This document shows positions 51,090 through 60,175 of a stretch of 64,000 nucleotides of DNA, in pieces. A program made the position numbers and the translations under genes. The notes below the pieces were generated by a model that was not told the origin of the DNA, made no database searches, and saw nothing but the letters and a program-made list of their open reading frames with translations. This DNA comes from an uncultured Bacteroidales bacterium. GTDB taxonomy: Bacteria; Bacteroidota; Bacteroidia; Bacteroidales; F082. How positions within the stretch are numbered: position 1 is the stretch's first letter; each line of letters begins with the position of its first letter. The stretch covers positions 7,224 to 71,223 of the forward strand of contig CALBNP010000203.1 in assembly GCA_937896505.1 (NCBI GenBank), written 5' to 3'.

Positions 51090-52328
51090 TTAATTTTTTC
51101 TTCTTATAGTTAAGGAGATGGCTTCTGGGTGGTTTTGGCAGAACAGGTCTCTGTCGGCGACCACACAGGCGAGATAACCTCCACCGCCGGCACCGGGCAT
51201 CTTCCATGCCAGCACGTCGTCGAAGGCTGAATATTGGTCGATGAAGTCTTGCACGCAGCCTTGTACCATGGCAGGGAACATGCTGATTTGTGCTTCGAAA
51301 GAAGCTTGATAAGCCTTGGCGAAGCCTTGCAGGTCCATCTTCATGATGGCATCCCAGCAGTCGTCGGCGGCCTTGGTGAGGTTCTTTACCTTGGTCTCGG
51401 TGATGTCTTTGCCCTCTACCACCGAGCAACCTGGGCAGCGTGGGTCCATTGGAATCATGATGAGATGCTGCTCGAGCCAGTCGAGTATAGTCTCGTCGTG
51501 GCAGCTCTCGAACTTGATGGGCCAGTAGAGTTTGTCGTAGTAGTGGCGCACCAGTCCAGGCATGCAGATGCCAATGGAGTCTTGTGCTCCGCTGATGATG
51601 CCGTCGGAGCGCTCAGGGTCGTTTTCGAAGCAGAAGACGAGTTTGGCGAGCACTTCTGGGTCCATGTCGGGCAGTCGCATAGGCCAAATTTTCTTGATCA
51701 TGTTGCGTGTCGAGGTGGAGAGGCCACAGCGTTCGCGCACCTCGAAGGTAGGCTCGAGTGAGATGGTGAGTGCCCATCCGGGAGCGTAGCAGTTCACGTA
51801 CGGCTGGTCGATCCATGTGCCGGCGAGGTCGAGACGGGTTGGAATCTGGCAGAAAGTAGGTGATGGTTGTTGCGGTGCTTCGGCTCTGCTCAGCATCCGC
51901 TTATCAGCATCCGCTTGGCTGAGACTGGCTTTGATGGAAGTGCTGCTGCGGGCTTCGAGACCTTCCGATGGAGTGCGTTGCAGCACGACATATTCAATGC
52001 CACGCTCGGCACAGAATTGCCTTTTGGCTTCGGAGGCGCCATCGGCATTCACCACGAAGATGTCGGGCTTGATCCTATCCACGGTGCCGATAAAGTCCAT
52101 CACGCCATCGCCATCGTTGATGAAGGCGTCTTTCACATAGCGGATGGCTTTCACCATGAAGAGGCGCTCTTGTTCGGGATATAGGGTGCGGTGTTTCTTG
52201 TAGTGCAGAATGGTCTGGTCGGAGCCAATGCCTACATAGAGGTCGCCATATTGTGCGGCTTGACGGAAAAACTCAACGTGGCCGCTGTGCAGCAGGTCGT
52301 AACAACCTGATACGAATACTTTCTTCAT
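51090..52328 (-). CDS. Bifunctional nucleotidyltransferase-GHMP kinase
   Basis: 412 residues. Residues 1-~135: cytidylyltransferase-like domain with the nucleotide motif H14-SGH17 (SGCYDLLHSGHVEFF) and the late motif STSIKASL. Residues ~150-412: GHMP kinase with IPTRLDLAGTWIDQPYVNCYAPGWALT, a substrate/ATP region and motif 3 KMPGAGGGGYLACVV. The order is unlike HldE (PfkB kinase first) and unlike Fkp. The adjacent mutarotase, gmd and fcl genes suggest it phosphorylates and activates a free sugar, perhaps L-fucose, for the cluster; this is inference. Upstream is the 97-bp repeat array. Confidence 0.85.
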   Translation of the reverse strand: MKKVFVSGCYDLLHSGHVEFFRQAAQYGDLYVGIGSDQTILHYKKHRTLYPEQERLFMVKAIRYVKDAFINDGDGVMDFIGTVDRIKPDIFVVNADGASEAKRQFCAERGIEYVVLQRTPSEGLEARSSTSIKASLSQADADKRMLSRAEAPQQPSPTFCQIPTRLDLAGTWIDQPYVNCYAPGWALTISLEPTFEVRERCGLSTSTRNMIKKIWPMRLPDMDPEVLAKLVFCFENDPERSDGIISGAQDSIGICMPGLVRHYYDKLYWPIKFESCHDETILDWLEQHLIMIPMDPRCPGCSVVEGKDITETKVKNLTKAADDCWDAIMKMDLQGFAKAYQASFEAQISMFPAMVQGCVQDFIDQYSAFDDVLAWKMPGAGGGGYLACVVADRDLFCQNHPEAISLTIRRKN

Positions 52329-52345
52329 TTTGTTGTTTTCTTTTT

Positions 52346-52647
52346 ATTGCTTCGCAAGAAATCATGGGAGGAAATCCATCATTAAGAAATTTCCACACCT
52401 TGATTTCCACAAAGATTTCTAGGCAAGGCCTATTTTATATTCATTATTATTGTTTCGCAAGAAATCATGGGAGGAAATCCATTATTAAGAAATTTCCACA
52501 CCTTAGATTTCTACAGAGATTTCTAGGCCAGGCCTATTTCATTTATTGCTTCGCAAGAAATCATGGGAGGAAATCCATTATTAAGAAATTTCCTCCAAAA
52601 GATTTCCACAAGTATTTCTAGCGCTTGCGCTATATATGATTCATTTT
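52346..52647. repeat. Three tandem ~97-bp hairpin-forming repeat units
   Basis: Units begin ATTG(C/T)TTCGCAAGAAATC near 52346, 52449 and 52546 and share GGGAGGAAATCCAT(C/T)ATTAAG. Within each, AGAAATC and GGAAATC near the start can pair with GATTTCC/GATTTCT further on. The small terminal stem changes between units but still pairs: TAGGC/GCCTA, TAGGCC/GGCCTA, TAGCGC/GCGCTA. They fill the whole 312-nt gap between the mutarotase and kinase genes; the third runs into the 3' end of the mutarotase gene. Confidence 0.85.
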
Positions 52648-52976
52648 TCGGAGTCGAAAATTTGTTCCATCAACTTCCATTTCTCGGCAGAAGGTGCGTT
52701 GGGGTCACAGCCTTGGAACTGTGCCACGTAAGCTTCCCATTCGGTCTGGTGAGGCAAGGTGCTGAGCCGTGCCATGTCGCGTTCCCAGTCGAAGTCGTCA
52801 ATGGTATCGACAATCATAAAGAGCTGACGCCCATTTCGGTAGATTTCCATCGAGAGGATGCCTACTTGGTGCTGACCTTCGATGATTTCGGGCCACACAT
52901 GGCTGTGCACTTCTACATATTTCTCTATCATGGCCTCGTCATCGACGAGAGTGAGGGTTTGGCAATATCGTTTCAT
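52641..52976 (-). CDS. L-rhamnose/L-fucose mutarotase-family protein
   Basis: 111 residues, typical length for the RhaM/YiiL family ([47 protein letters not shown]-rich C-terminal helix). These enzymes interconvert alpha and beta anomers of deoxy-hexoses before phosphorylation. In a GDP-fucose cluster this fits feeding of free L-fucose to the neighbouring kinase-nucleotidyltransferase (inference). The ATG overlaps the fcl stop (ATGA). Confidence 0.85.
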   Translation of the reverse strand: MKRYCQTLTLVDDEAMIEKYVEVHSHVWPEIIEGQHQVGILSMEIYRNGRQLFMIVDTIDDFDWERDMARLSTLPHQTEWEAYVAQFQGCDPNAPSAEKWKLMEQIFDSEK

Positions 52977-53917
52977 CGTTCAGCGCGCATTGGGTTTTCG
53001 AGGAAGTCTTTGTAAGCCATTCGGATGCCGTCTTCGAGTTCGGTCTTGTAGGTCCAGCCCAGAGCGGTGGCCTTGCTCACATCGAGCAGCTTGCGAGGTG
53101 TGCCGTTAGGGCGTGTTGTGTCCCATTTGATCACGCCTTCGTAGCCAATTACTTTGGCAACAAGTTCGGTCAAAGCCTTGATGGTGAGTTCCTTGCCCGA
53201 ACCAGCGTTGACGGTTTCTGCACCATCATAGTTATTCATCAGGAAGACGCAGAGGTTGGCGAGGTCGTCAACATAGAGGAACTCGCGCAGTGGCGAGCCA
53301 TCGCCCCAGCAGGTCACTTCCTTGAGGCCGTTCACCTTGGCTTCGTGGAAGCGACGGATAAGAGCCGGCAACACATGGCTATGCTCAGGGTGGTAGTTGT
53401 CGTTAGGGCCATAGAGGTTGGTGGGCATCAGGCTGATGAAGCCTAGGCCATACTGTTTGTTCAGATACTCGCAGTATTTCAGTCCGCTGATTTTTGCCAA
53501 GGCATATCCTTCATTGGTCTGTTCTAAAGCCGAAGTCAGCAGGCAGCTTTCCGTCATGGGTTGTGGTGCCATGCGGGGATAGATGCAACTTGAACCTAGG
53601 AATTCGAACTTCTTCACGTCATTTTTCCATGCGGCATGGATGACATTCATCTCCATCATCATGTTTTCGTAGAGAAATCCGGCTTTGTCTTTTTGGTTGG
53701 CGATGATGCCTCCCACCTTACCGGCAGGCATGAATACATATTCGGGTCTTTCGGTGGCAAAGAAGTCGTCAACGGCAGCTTGGTTTATCAGATCCAGTTC
53801 TTTGTGGGTACGGGTGACGATATTGGTGTAGCCTTGCCTTGTCAACTCACGGTAGATGGCCGAACCCACCATTCCGCGATGTCCTGCCACATATATCTTA
53901 GCGTTTTTTTCCATCAT
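52973..53917 (-). CDS. fcl: GDP-L-fucose synthase
   Basis: 314 residues. Bifunctional 3,5-epimerase/4-reductase converting GDP-4-keto-6-deoxymannose to GDP-L-fucose with NADPH. SDR features: [12 protein letters not shown] near the N-terminus, [19 protein letters not shown] with the catalytic Ser, GYALAKISG with Tyr-x3-Lys, [12 protein letters not shown], and [15 protein letters not shown]. It overlaps gmd upstream and the mutarotase gene downstream by 4 nt each. Confidence 0.96.
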   Translation of the reverse strand: MMEKNAKIYVAGHRGMVGSAIYRELTRQGYTNIVTRTHKELDLINQAAVDDFFATERPEYVFMPAGKVGGIIANQKDKAGFLYENMMMEMNVIHAAWKNDVKKFEFLGSSCIYPRMAPQPMTESCLLTSALEQTNEGYALAKISGLKYCEYLNKQYGLGFISLMPTNLYGPNDNYHPEHSHVLPALIRRFHEAKVNGLKEVTCWGDGSPLREFLYVDDLANLCVFLMNNYDGAETVNAGSGKELTIKALTELVAKVIGYEGVIKWDTTRPNGTPRKLLDVSKATALGWTYKTELEDGIRMAYKDFLENPMRAER

Positions 53918-55005
53918 TTCACTATTCCTTTCTCCAAATATTCGGCGAGATTGGTGCGCACTTTTTGTGCTACGCCTTCAACTGCCACTTTGGCCATGTC
54001 GTTTTCAACCATCAGTTTCACGAGTTCTTCAAACGAGGTCTTGCTTGGATTCCATCCCAACCTGGCTTTGGCTTTCGTCGGGTCGCCCCACAGGTTGACA
54101 ACATCGGTAGGACGGTAGAAATCGGGCGATACGGCCACCACTATTTTACCAGTTTTTTTGTCGTACCCTTTTTCGTCGATGCCTTTGCCCTTCCATTCGA
54201 GTTCGATGCCAGCGTATTGGAATGCCAACGTGGCGAATTCGCGCACGGTATGTTGCACGCCTGTCGCTATGACGAAGTCTTCTGGCTGTTCGTTTTGTAG
54301 GATGAGCCACATGCATTCGACATAGTCTTTGGCATAGCCCCAGTCGCGGAGTGAGTCGAGGTTGCCAAGATAGAGGCAGTCTTGTAGGCCTTGTGCAATG
54401 CGAGCGGCAGCCAAGGTGATTTTCCGTGTCACGAAGGTCTCACCGCGACGTTCGCTTTCGTGGTTAAAGAGGATGCCTGAGCAGCAGAACATATTGTAGG
54501 CTTCGCGGTATTCTTTCACAATCCAGAAGCCATAGAGCTTGGCTACGGCATAAGGACTATAGGGATGGAAAGGCGTATTTTCGTTCTGTGGAACCTCTTC
54601 CACTTTGCCGTAAAGTTCCGAAGTGGATGCTTGGTAGATGCGGCAGGTTTTCTCTAAATTGCAGGCACGGACGGCTTCCAAGACGCGGAGTACGCCTGTG
54701 GCATCTACATCGGCGGTGAACTCAGGACTGTCGAAAGATACTTGCACATGGCTTTGGGCAGCGAGGTTGTATATCTCATCGGGCCGAACCTTTCCGACCA
54801 CTTGCACGATTGATACCGAATCGCCAAGGTCGGCAAAATGAAGATGAAAATGTGGTTTCCCTTCAAGGTGAGCGATGCGTTCGCGGTAGTCAACTGACGA
54901 ACGGCGGATGATGCCATGAACTTCGTATCCTTTTTCAAGAAGGAATTCGGCAAGGAACGAGCCATCTTGGCCCGTGATGCCGGTGATTAATGCTGTTTTT
55001 GTCAT
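53914..55005 (-). CDS. gmd: GDP-mannose 4,6-dehydratase
   Basis: 363 residues. Converts GDP-mannose (from ManC) to GDP-4-keto-6-deoxymannose. Signatures: [63 protein letters not shown] (Tyr-x3-Lys), [20 protein letters not shown] and the late [21 protein letters not shown]. First of the run gmd-fcl-mutarotase, all coupled by 4-nt overlaps. Confidence 0.97.
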   Translation of the reverse strand: MTKTALITGITGQDGSFLAEFLLEKGYEVHGIIRRSSVDYRERIAHLEGKPHFHLHFADLGDSVSIVQVVGKVRPDEIYNLAAQSHVQVSFDSPEFTADVDATGVLRVLEAVRACNLEKTCRIYQASTSELYGKVEEVPQNENTPFHPYSPYAVAKLYGFWIVKEYREAYNMFCCSGILFNHESERRGETFVTRKITLAAARIAQGLQDCLYLGNLDSLRDWGYAKDYVECMWLILQNEQPEDFVIATGVQHTVREFATLAFQYAGIELEWKGKGIDEKGYDKKTGKIVVAVSPDFYRPTDVVNLWGDPTKAKARLGWNPSKTSFEELVKLMVENDMAKVAVEGVAQKVRTNLAEYLEKGIVK

Positions 55006-55020
55006 AGTATGAATTTTTGA

Positions 55021-55190
55021 TTAATTGACTTATGGACTTTTAGATTTATGGACAATTAGACTTATGGACTTTGTGGGACGCTGAGCGGAGCCGAAGCATT
55101 GACTTTTAGATGTTTGACTTTGTGACTTTGTGACTATTAGACTTAGGGATTTGTGGACTATGGGACAGATAACCCATCACCATTCACCCA
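55021..55190. repeat. Low-complexity words and a GCTGAGCGGAG hairpin element
   Basis: Gap before gmd: GGACTTTTAGATTTATGGAC-type reiterations, one GCTGAGCGGAGCCGAAGC core (55081-55097) with imperfect ACGC/GCAT ends, and CCCATCACCATTCACCCATC words running into the last codons of the DegT gene. No gene seen. Confidence 0.7.
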
Positions 55191-56450
55191 TCACCACTTC
55201 CCCATCACCTCTAACCTTGCTTCCTTAATCTTCTCAATAATATACTTCACATCGTTGTCGGTGACGCGAGGTCCGCTCGGCAGGCACATGCCGCACTTGA
55301 AGAGGTCTTCCTCGATGCCCTTGGTATAGACCGCAGCATCGGCATAGACGGGTTGCTTGTGCATAGGCTTCCACAGTGGACGGGCTTCGATGCCGGCCTT
55401 GTCCAAGTAAACGCGCATGGCCTCTACGTTGGCATTGGGTTCGCAGTCGGTGTGAAGGCTGCCGCCACCATGCACTACGCCTGCGGCACCACCTACGGCA
55501 CCTTGCACAGCCACGCTGTAAGCGTTTTCTTGTCCCTTGACAGCCAGTGATGGACTTAAGGTTATGGTATTGAGCCAGAAGTTGGACCCTTCGATGCTGC
55601 CGTCATGGAAATCGATGCCATCGACCTTGGCGAAAGCCTCACGATACATGGCAGCAATATGGCGGTGATGCGCGACATGCGCGTCGGCAACCGTCATCTG
55701 GCCGATGCCGATACCCGCACAGATGTTGCTCATGCGGTAGTTGTAGCCTATGGCCTCGTGCTGATAGTAAGGATAAGCCTCACGAGCCTGGGTGGCATAC
55801 CACATGATCTTCGAGGCTGCCTCGTCGTCGGGGCAGACGAGAGCACCGCCACCCGAAGTGGTGATCATCTTGTTGCCGTTGAAGCTGAGCACACCGAAAC
55901 GGCCGAAAGTACCGAGTTTCTGTCCCTTGTATTCGCTGCCAAAGCCATTGGCGGCATCCTCGATGACAGGGATGTCGTATCTCTCAGCAATTTCCATAAT
56001 CTCCTCGATGCGGTAAGGCATGCCGTAGAGCGCCACTGGGATGATAGCCTTAGGCATGCGGCCGGTTTTGGCAATACGGTCCTTGATGGCGGCTTCCAAC
56101 AAGGCAGGATCCATGTTCCAGGTGTCAGCCTCGCTGCCGATGAAGACCGGTTTGGCACCGAGATAGGTGATAGGGTGACTTGAGGCGCAGAAGGTGAACG
56201 ACTGCACGCATACCTCGTCGCCAGGACCCACGCCATAGGCGATGAGTGCCAGATGCACCGCAGCGGTGCCGCTACTCAAGGCTACTACCCGTTTGCCTTG
56301 GCCCATGAAGACTTCCAGTTCTTTCTCAAATTGGTTCACGTTTGGTCCTAATGGTGCCACATAGTTATCATCAAAGGCTTTTTGGATATATTTTTGTTCA
56401 ACGCCTTCTTCGCTCATGTGGGCGAGACATAGAAAGATACGTTTTGGCAT
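55191..56450 (-). CDS. DegT/DnrJ/EryC1/StrS-family PLP aminotransferase
   Basis: 419 residues. PLP-dependent sugar aminotransferase fold: FDDNYVAPLGPNVNQFEKEL, VVALSSGTAAVHLAL, EVCVQSFTFCASSHPI, IEDAANGFGSEYKGQKLG, the PLP-lysine region LSFNGNKMITTSGGGAL, and YNYRMSNICAGIGIGQM. Transfers an amino group to the 4-keto position of a nucleotide-bound sugar such as the CapD product. A second family member at 60175 suggests two amino sugars or sequential roles. The last six residues (EVMGKW) are encoded by repeat DNA (CCCATCACC type), so the C-terminus may be recent. Confidence 0.93.
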   Translation of the reverse strand: MPKRIFLCLAHMSEEGVEQKYIQKAFDDNYVAPLGPNVNQFEKELEVFMGQGKRVVALSSGTAAVHLALIAYGVGPGDEVCVQSFTFCASSHPITYLGAKPVFIGSEADTWNMDPALLEAAIKDRIAKTGRMPKAIIPVALYGMPYRIEEIMEIAERYDIPVIEDAANGFGSEYKGQKLGTFGRFGVLSFNGNKMITTSGGGALVCPDDEAASKIMWYATQAREAYPYYQHEAIGYNYRMSNICAGIGIGQMTVADAHVAHHRHIAAMYREAFAKVDGIDFHDGSIEGSNFWLNTITLSPSLAVKGQENAYSVAVQGAVGGAAGVVHGGGSLHTDCEPNANVEAMRVYLDKAGIEARPLWKPMHKQPVYADAAVYTKGIEEDLFKCGMCLPSGPRVTDNDVKYIIEKIKEARLEVMGKW

Positions 56451-56906
56451 GTTGTATGGATTATTTGACTTATTTGACTAATTGACTAATTGACTTTGTG
56501 ACTATGTGGGATGCTGAGCGGAGCCGAAGCATTGACTTTGGGACGCTGAGCTGCTCCCTGAGCGGAGCCGAAGCGTCGTTTCTCCTTATTCTTAAATTCC
56601 CAATTCTTAATGGAAACTATATATCTGATGGCACAAAAAGGGGTTGCAACTTTCCTCCCGCTGCCAAAAAATGGATTTCATTGACAAAAACACAAAAAAT
56701 CTTCCAAAGAACAGACGCATCGCGTCATTGCGAGGAGGAACGACGAAGCAATCTAGACGGGGTTCTATAATACTCCTTGTCTAGTTTGCTTCGCTACGCT
56801 CGCGATGACGCAAAGCGGAAGTCCGCCTACTGGACAATTGATTGATGGCAAAGTGTTTTTCGTGTTTTTGTTTGTGCCAACAGGTAAATAAGTGCCTTCT
56901 TAATTC
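56451..56906. repeat. Repeat-filled gap upstream of the DegT gene
   Basis: No gene. Holds GACTAATTGACTTTGTGA words, two GCTGAGCGGAG cores (56513-56530, and a partly duplicated one to 56577), ACTATATATCTGATGGCACA (56616-56635; one mismatch to the breakpoint at 59422-59441), and a large inverted pair: a GCGTCATTGCGAGGAGG...CTAGAC core (56724-56760) facing GTCTAGTTTGC...CGATGACGC. Confidence 0.75.
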
Positions 56907-57515
56907 TCATATTTCCTCTCCAGCAAACTCGATTTTCCTCCCCAGCATGGTGGCGAAGATCATCTTCATGTCCATCCAGAAGGAATAGTGCTGCAGGTAA
57001 TATAGGTTCAGTCTCACCTTGTCGGGATAGATGACTTCGTCGTTATATCGTTGCGGGTCATCGACCTGCGAAAGCAGTTCCTCCTCGTTACGGTATTTCA
57101 GCGAAGCGGGGCCTGTGATGCCCGGACGGAGTTTCAGAATCGCCCTGTCCTCTCCTTCCAGTTTATCGGCATAGCCTGGCACATCGGGGCGAGGACCTAC
57201 GAAACTCATCTTGCCTATGAAGACATCCCACAGCTGCGGCAATTCGTCGAGGTGGAGATGCCTTAAGGTCCTGCCTATGGGTGTGATGCGGCCCTGTTCC
57301 AAAGCAGCGATGGGCGACTCTTCCTGTTCGCCTTCCATGGTGCAGAACTTATGGCAACGGAAAAGACGGCCGTGGCGACCTACACGCACCTGCGCATAGA
57401 ACACCGGTCCGCCCGTCTTGACTTTTATCATGATGGCTATGGCAAGATAAAGCCAGCTGAGGCTTAACAGCCCTAGCCAGCTTATGATTCTATCGAAAAG
57501 CCATTTTGGTAACAT
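56907..57515 (-). CDS. Priming sugar transferase (bacterial sugar transferase family)
   Basis: 202 residues. N-terminal membrane helix/re-entrant segment (ISWLGLLSLSWLYLAIAIMI), then the family motifs GGPVFYAQVRVGRHGRLFRCHKF, the LRHLHLDELPQLWDVFIGKMSFVGPRPD core with the conserved Asp-Glu and Arg-Pro, and LRPGITGPASLKYR. Such enzymes load the first sugar-1-phosphate onto undecaprenyl phosphate to begin glycan assembly. A truncated copy of its first ~110 codons lies at 59423-59773. Confidence 0.93.
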   Translation of the reverse strand: MLPKWLFDRIISWLGLLSLSWLYLAIAIMIKVKTGGPVFYAQVRVGRHGRLFRCHKFCTMEGEQEESPIAALEQGRITPIGRTLRHLHLDELPQLWDVFIGKMSFVGPRPDVPGYADKLEGEDRAILKLRPGITGPASLKYRNEEELLSQVDDPQRYNDEVIYPDKVRLNLYYLQHYSFWMDMKMIFATMLGRKIEFAGEEI

Positions 57516-57649
57516 CGTTTTTTCTCTTTTTTTACAAAACCTGCAAACCCCTTTTCCAAAACTTTATTCTATGGAACTTCGTTACCGCTCATTTCTTGGG
57601 GCGGCTTTCGCTTGTCCCGTAACCACGATTGTTTTTTCGACCACGAATC
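57178..57649. repeat. ~470-bp duplicated segment, copy 1
   Basis: Covers the 5' two thirds of the sugar transferase gene and ~130 nt upstream. It aligns along its length with 59436-59903, with scattered substitutions and small gaps (for example CTCTTTTTTTAC versus TTTTTTAC). Confidence 0.85.
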
Positions 57650-57982
57650 CCCACTCCGAAGCGTCCTTACTGCGAAGGCAAGAACCGGCATCCCCTACGC
57701 ATAGGGAAACACTCACATGGGATGCCCTCTTGCGGAGGTTTTGTCGTTTCGTTCAGGGGATGCCTGCCTTCGCAGGCATGACGGGTCCCCGGTTAAGGGG
57801 CTCCCTGACGCTGAAGCGTCTTGCCATCGATTGGCGCAAGCCACGGAAAGAATGAAAGCAGCAGCGGTTACGGCTGCGCCCCTAGTCGGCATGCCCTTCG
57901 ACTTTACTCAGGGACCCTGCCGACGGCTAGTTTCAACAAAAGCAATGGTTTTGATAGTTTTGTGAAACAAACTCTCACAAAA
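57650..57982. other. Intergenic DNA with GCATGACGGG-type repeat words
   Basis: No gene. Contains inverted words around GGGGATGCCTGCCTTCGCAG / GCATGACGGG and GCATCCCC...GGGATGCC, similar in style to the other hairpin elements, and a tract duplicated in part near 63440. Confidence 0.5.
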
Positions 57983-59323
57983 TCAAATGCCATTCCCTAT
58001 CAACGCTTCCATCTCGCCATTCAGCAAGAATGGGATCACCCCTGTATAGACCACACCATCTTCATCCGACCATGGCAGGGAACTGCCATCCAACACCACA
58101 ATCTTACGATAGAAGTCGCCAGTATTCCTAAGCGAGAAAGTCTCCTGCGCTTTCTTTTCTGGAGTATCCACATTCAGGGCCGACTGGATATACACCTTTC
58201 CGGCACCGGTATTCACCACGAAGTCAATCTCATACTGTCCGCGGTCGCGCTTGCCATCAATAATCTTGTCAACCTCCACGATGCCGACATCCACCTGATA
58301 GCCTTGCCCGACAAGTTCATTGTAAATCAAGTTCTCCAGCAGATGAGAACGTTCTGCCTGACGCCAATTGAGTTTTGCATTCCTCAATCCCAGGTCCACG
58401 GCATAGTACTTCTGTATCTTGTCAAAATACTTCCTTCCTTTCACATTCCACCTCTTGGCACTCTGAAACAGGAACGCATCCTCAAGATAGTCGAGATAAT
58501 TCTTTATCGTATTATCGGAAGTTGAAATCCCAAGCAATGAGCCGGCAGTTGACGCCAACTTATGCGGATTCGTCAACGAGCCTACGGCCGATGCCAAAGC
58601 ATCCACTAGAGCACTCAACACCACATCGTCCTTCAGTTTATACCGTTCCACAATATCCTTCTGATACACATTCTTGTGCAAATCAATCAAATACTTGCGC
58701 TTCAGTTTTTCATCCTTCTCCAATACAGCCAATGGCATACCTCCATATAACAGATACTGTTCCAAAGCATCCACCTTTTCCATACCGGCAAAGCCATAGA
58801 ACTCTGCCAACGACAGCGGATACACCTTTATCTCGCTACCACGGTCACGGAAATTGGTAACGATATCCGCCGACAGCATCTTGCTGTTGCTTCCTGTGAC
58901 ATACACATCCAGATTCTCTCGTCCCATTAAGTCATTCAGCACATCATAGAACGTTGTGTATAACAGGTCTTTGTCCTCCTCCGGAACCAAGCTATCATCC
59001 ATCTCTGCATTCTTCACCTTATACGACAGCTGGATTTCGTCAATAAAAACATAGTACCTTTTTTCAGGGTCATTCGTATGCGCTAGCACGTAGTCGTACA
59101 GTTCATCAGGATTGCGGTACTTCAACCATTTCTTCTTATCAAGGGCAATTTCCACAAAACAATCCTCACTCACGCCCTCTTTCATCAACGCCTGCTTATA
59201 GATGTTGGAAAGCAGAAATGACTTACCGCATCGCCTGATACCGGTAATGATTTTCACCTTACCGTTCCAGCGTTTTGCCATCAATTGGTCCAGATATTTC
59301 TTACGTTCAATCATCATATACAA
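57983..59323 (-). CDS. AAA ATPase with DUF4143 domain (second)
   Basis: 446 residues from ATG at 59323; alternative starts two or three codons in are equally good. Walker A GIRRCGKSFLL (~28-38), Walker B YYVFIDEIQ (~95-103), sensor VYVTGSNSKML, a winged-helix region TAGSLLGISTSDNTIKNYLDYL and a C-terminal DUF4143 domain with the nuclease-like YEIDFVV...VYIQSALNV. Related to but clearly distinct from the protein at 13230-14354. It is sandwiched between the intact and truncated copies of the sugar transferase, which suggests insertion by a rearrangement. A -7 element is at 59379-59386. Confidence 0.9.
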   Translation of the reverse strand: MYMMIERKKYLDQLMAKRWNGKVKIITGIRRCGKSFLLSNIYKQALMKEGVSEDCFVEIALDKKKWLKYRNPDELYDYVLAHTNDPEKRYYVFIDEIQLSYKVKNAEMDDSLVPEEDKDLLYTTFYDVLNDLMGRENLDVYVTGSNSKMLSADIVTNFRDRGSEIKVYPLSLAEFYGFAGMEKVDALEQYLLYGGMPLAVLEKDEKLKRKYLIDLHKNVYQKDIVERYKLKDDVVLSALVDALASAVGSLTNPHKLASTAGSLLGISTSDNTIKNYLDYLEDAFLFQSAKRWNVKGRKYFDKIQKYYAVDLGLRNAKLNWRQAERSHLLENLIYNELVGQGYQVDVGIVEVDKIIDGKRDRGQYEIDFVVNTGAGKVYIQSALNVDTPEKKAQETFSLRNTGDFYRKIVVLDGSSLPWSDEDGVVYTGVIPFLLNGEMEALIGNGI

Positions 59324-59378
59324 AATACCTTTTCATTCACTGCAAATTCAACTGTGACTCACCACTGTTTTTTCAGTG

Positions 59379-59386
59379 CAAAGATA
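59379..59386 (-). promoter_or_regulatory. Candidate -7 element for the second DUF4143 ATPase
   Basis: Minus-strand TATCTTTG, 55 nt before the ATG, with a CACTG-TTTTTT-CAGTG hairpin just downstream of it in the leader. Confidence 0.4.
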
Positions 59387-59422
59387 GGATTTTTTCCCGT
59401 GACAGGTTAAAATTTTGGGATA

Positions 59423-59773
59423 CTATATATCTAATGGCACATCGGGACGAGGGCCTACGAAACTCATCTTGCCTATGAAGACATCCCACAGCTGCGGCAA
59501 TTCGTCGAGGTGGAGATGCCTTAAGGTCCTGCCTATGGGTGTGATGCGGCCCTGTTCCAAAGCAGCGATGGGCGACTCTTCCTGTTCGCCTTCCATGGTG
59601 CAGAACTTATGGCAACGGAAAAGACGGCCGTGGCGACCCACACGCACCTGTGCATAAAACACCAATCCACCCGTCTTGACTTTTATCATGATGGCTATGG
59701 CAAGGTAAAGCCAGCTGAGGCTTAACAGCCCTAGCAAGCTTATGATTCTATCGAAAAGCCATTTTGGCAACAT
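59423..59773 (-). pseudogene. Truncated copy of the priming sugar transferase
   Basis: 116 codons, nearly identical to the first 112 residues of the gene at 56907-57515 (differences such as Ser13 versus Leu and Pro versus Leu after TGG). It runs from MLPKWLFDRII to SFVGPRPDVP, then ends LDI and stop where the homology breaks at GGCACATCGGG. It lacks the C-terminal part including LRPGITGPAS and is presumably inactive. Confidence 0.85.
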
Positions 59774-59903
59774 CGTTTTTCTTTTTTACAAAATCTGCAA
59801 CCCCCTTTTCCAAAACTTTGTTCTATGGAAATTCGCAACCGCTCATTCCCTGGGGCGGCTTTCGCTTGCCCCGAAACTACGATTGTTTTTTCGACCACGA
59901 ATC
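59436..59903. repeat. ~470-bp duplicated segment, copy 2
   Basis: Direct repeat of 57178-57649, about 2.25 kb away, with the second DUF4143 ATPase gene between. Its left end abuts ACTATATATCTAATGGCACA, which also occurs at 56616-56635 with one mismatch. A third, ~60-bp partial match of the upstream portion lies at about 63450-63505. Confidence 0.85.
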
Positions 59904-60078
59904 GCACTAATTTTCACGAAAAAGAATCCGCTTCGCATATTCCTTGACTTCGTCGAGGGGCAGTGTGATTATCGGCCACATCCGACCGGCAGGGATTTGC
60001 GCGGCAAGGCCACATTCGCTTGATTCGCCAAATTCGCGGTCGACAATAAACACTGAGCAAAGCATCTTCCTTTTCTAA

Positions 60079-60175
60079 AGACAATTAGTCGTCAATTTAG
60101 GTCAATTTCTTTTTTCCTCACGGACATATATAATTGACGTTCAATTGACCTTAATTGTCTTCCAATAAAAAAAAT
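60079..60175. repeat. AATTGACGTT repeat block, copy 1
   Basis: AAAGACAATTAGTCGTCAAT ... CTCACGGACA followed by AATTGACGTTCAATTGACCT and TAATTGTCTTCCAATAAAAA. The outer 10 bp (AAGACAATTA / TAATTGTCTT) are inverted. Most of 59904-60174 shows nothing else gene-like. Confidence 0.75.

Noticed and set aside
52346..52647. Possible CRISPR array (three ~97-bp units)
   Set aside because: Similarity covers the whole unit; there is no constant-repeat/variable-spacer pattern.
57983..59323. Transposase-mediated insertion of the second ATPase
   Set aside because: No transposase or terminal inverted repeats typical of an IS are seen; the flanks are explained by a direct duplication.
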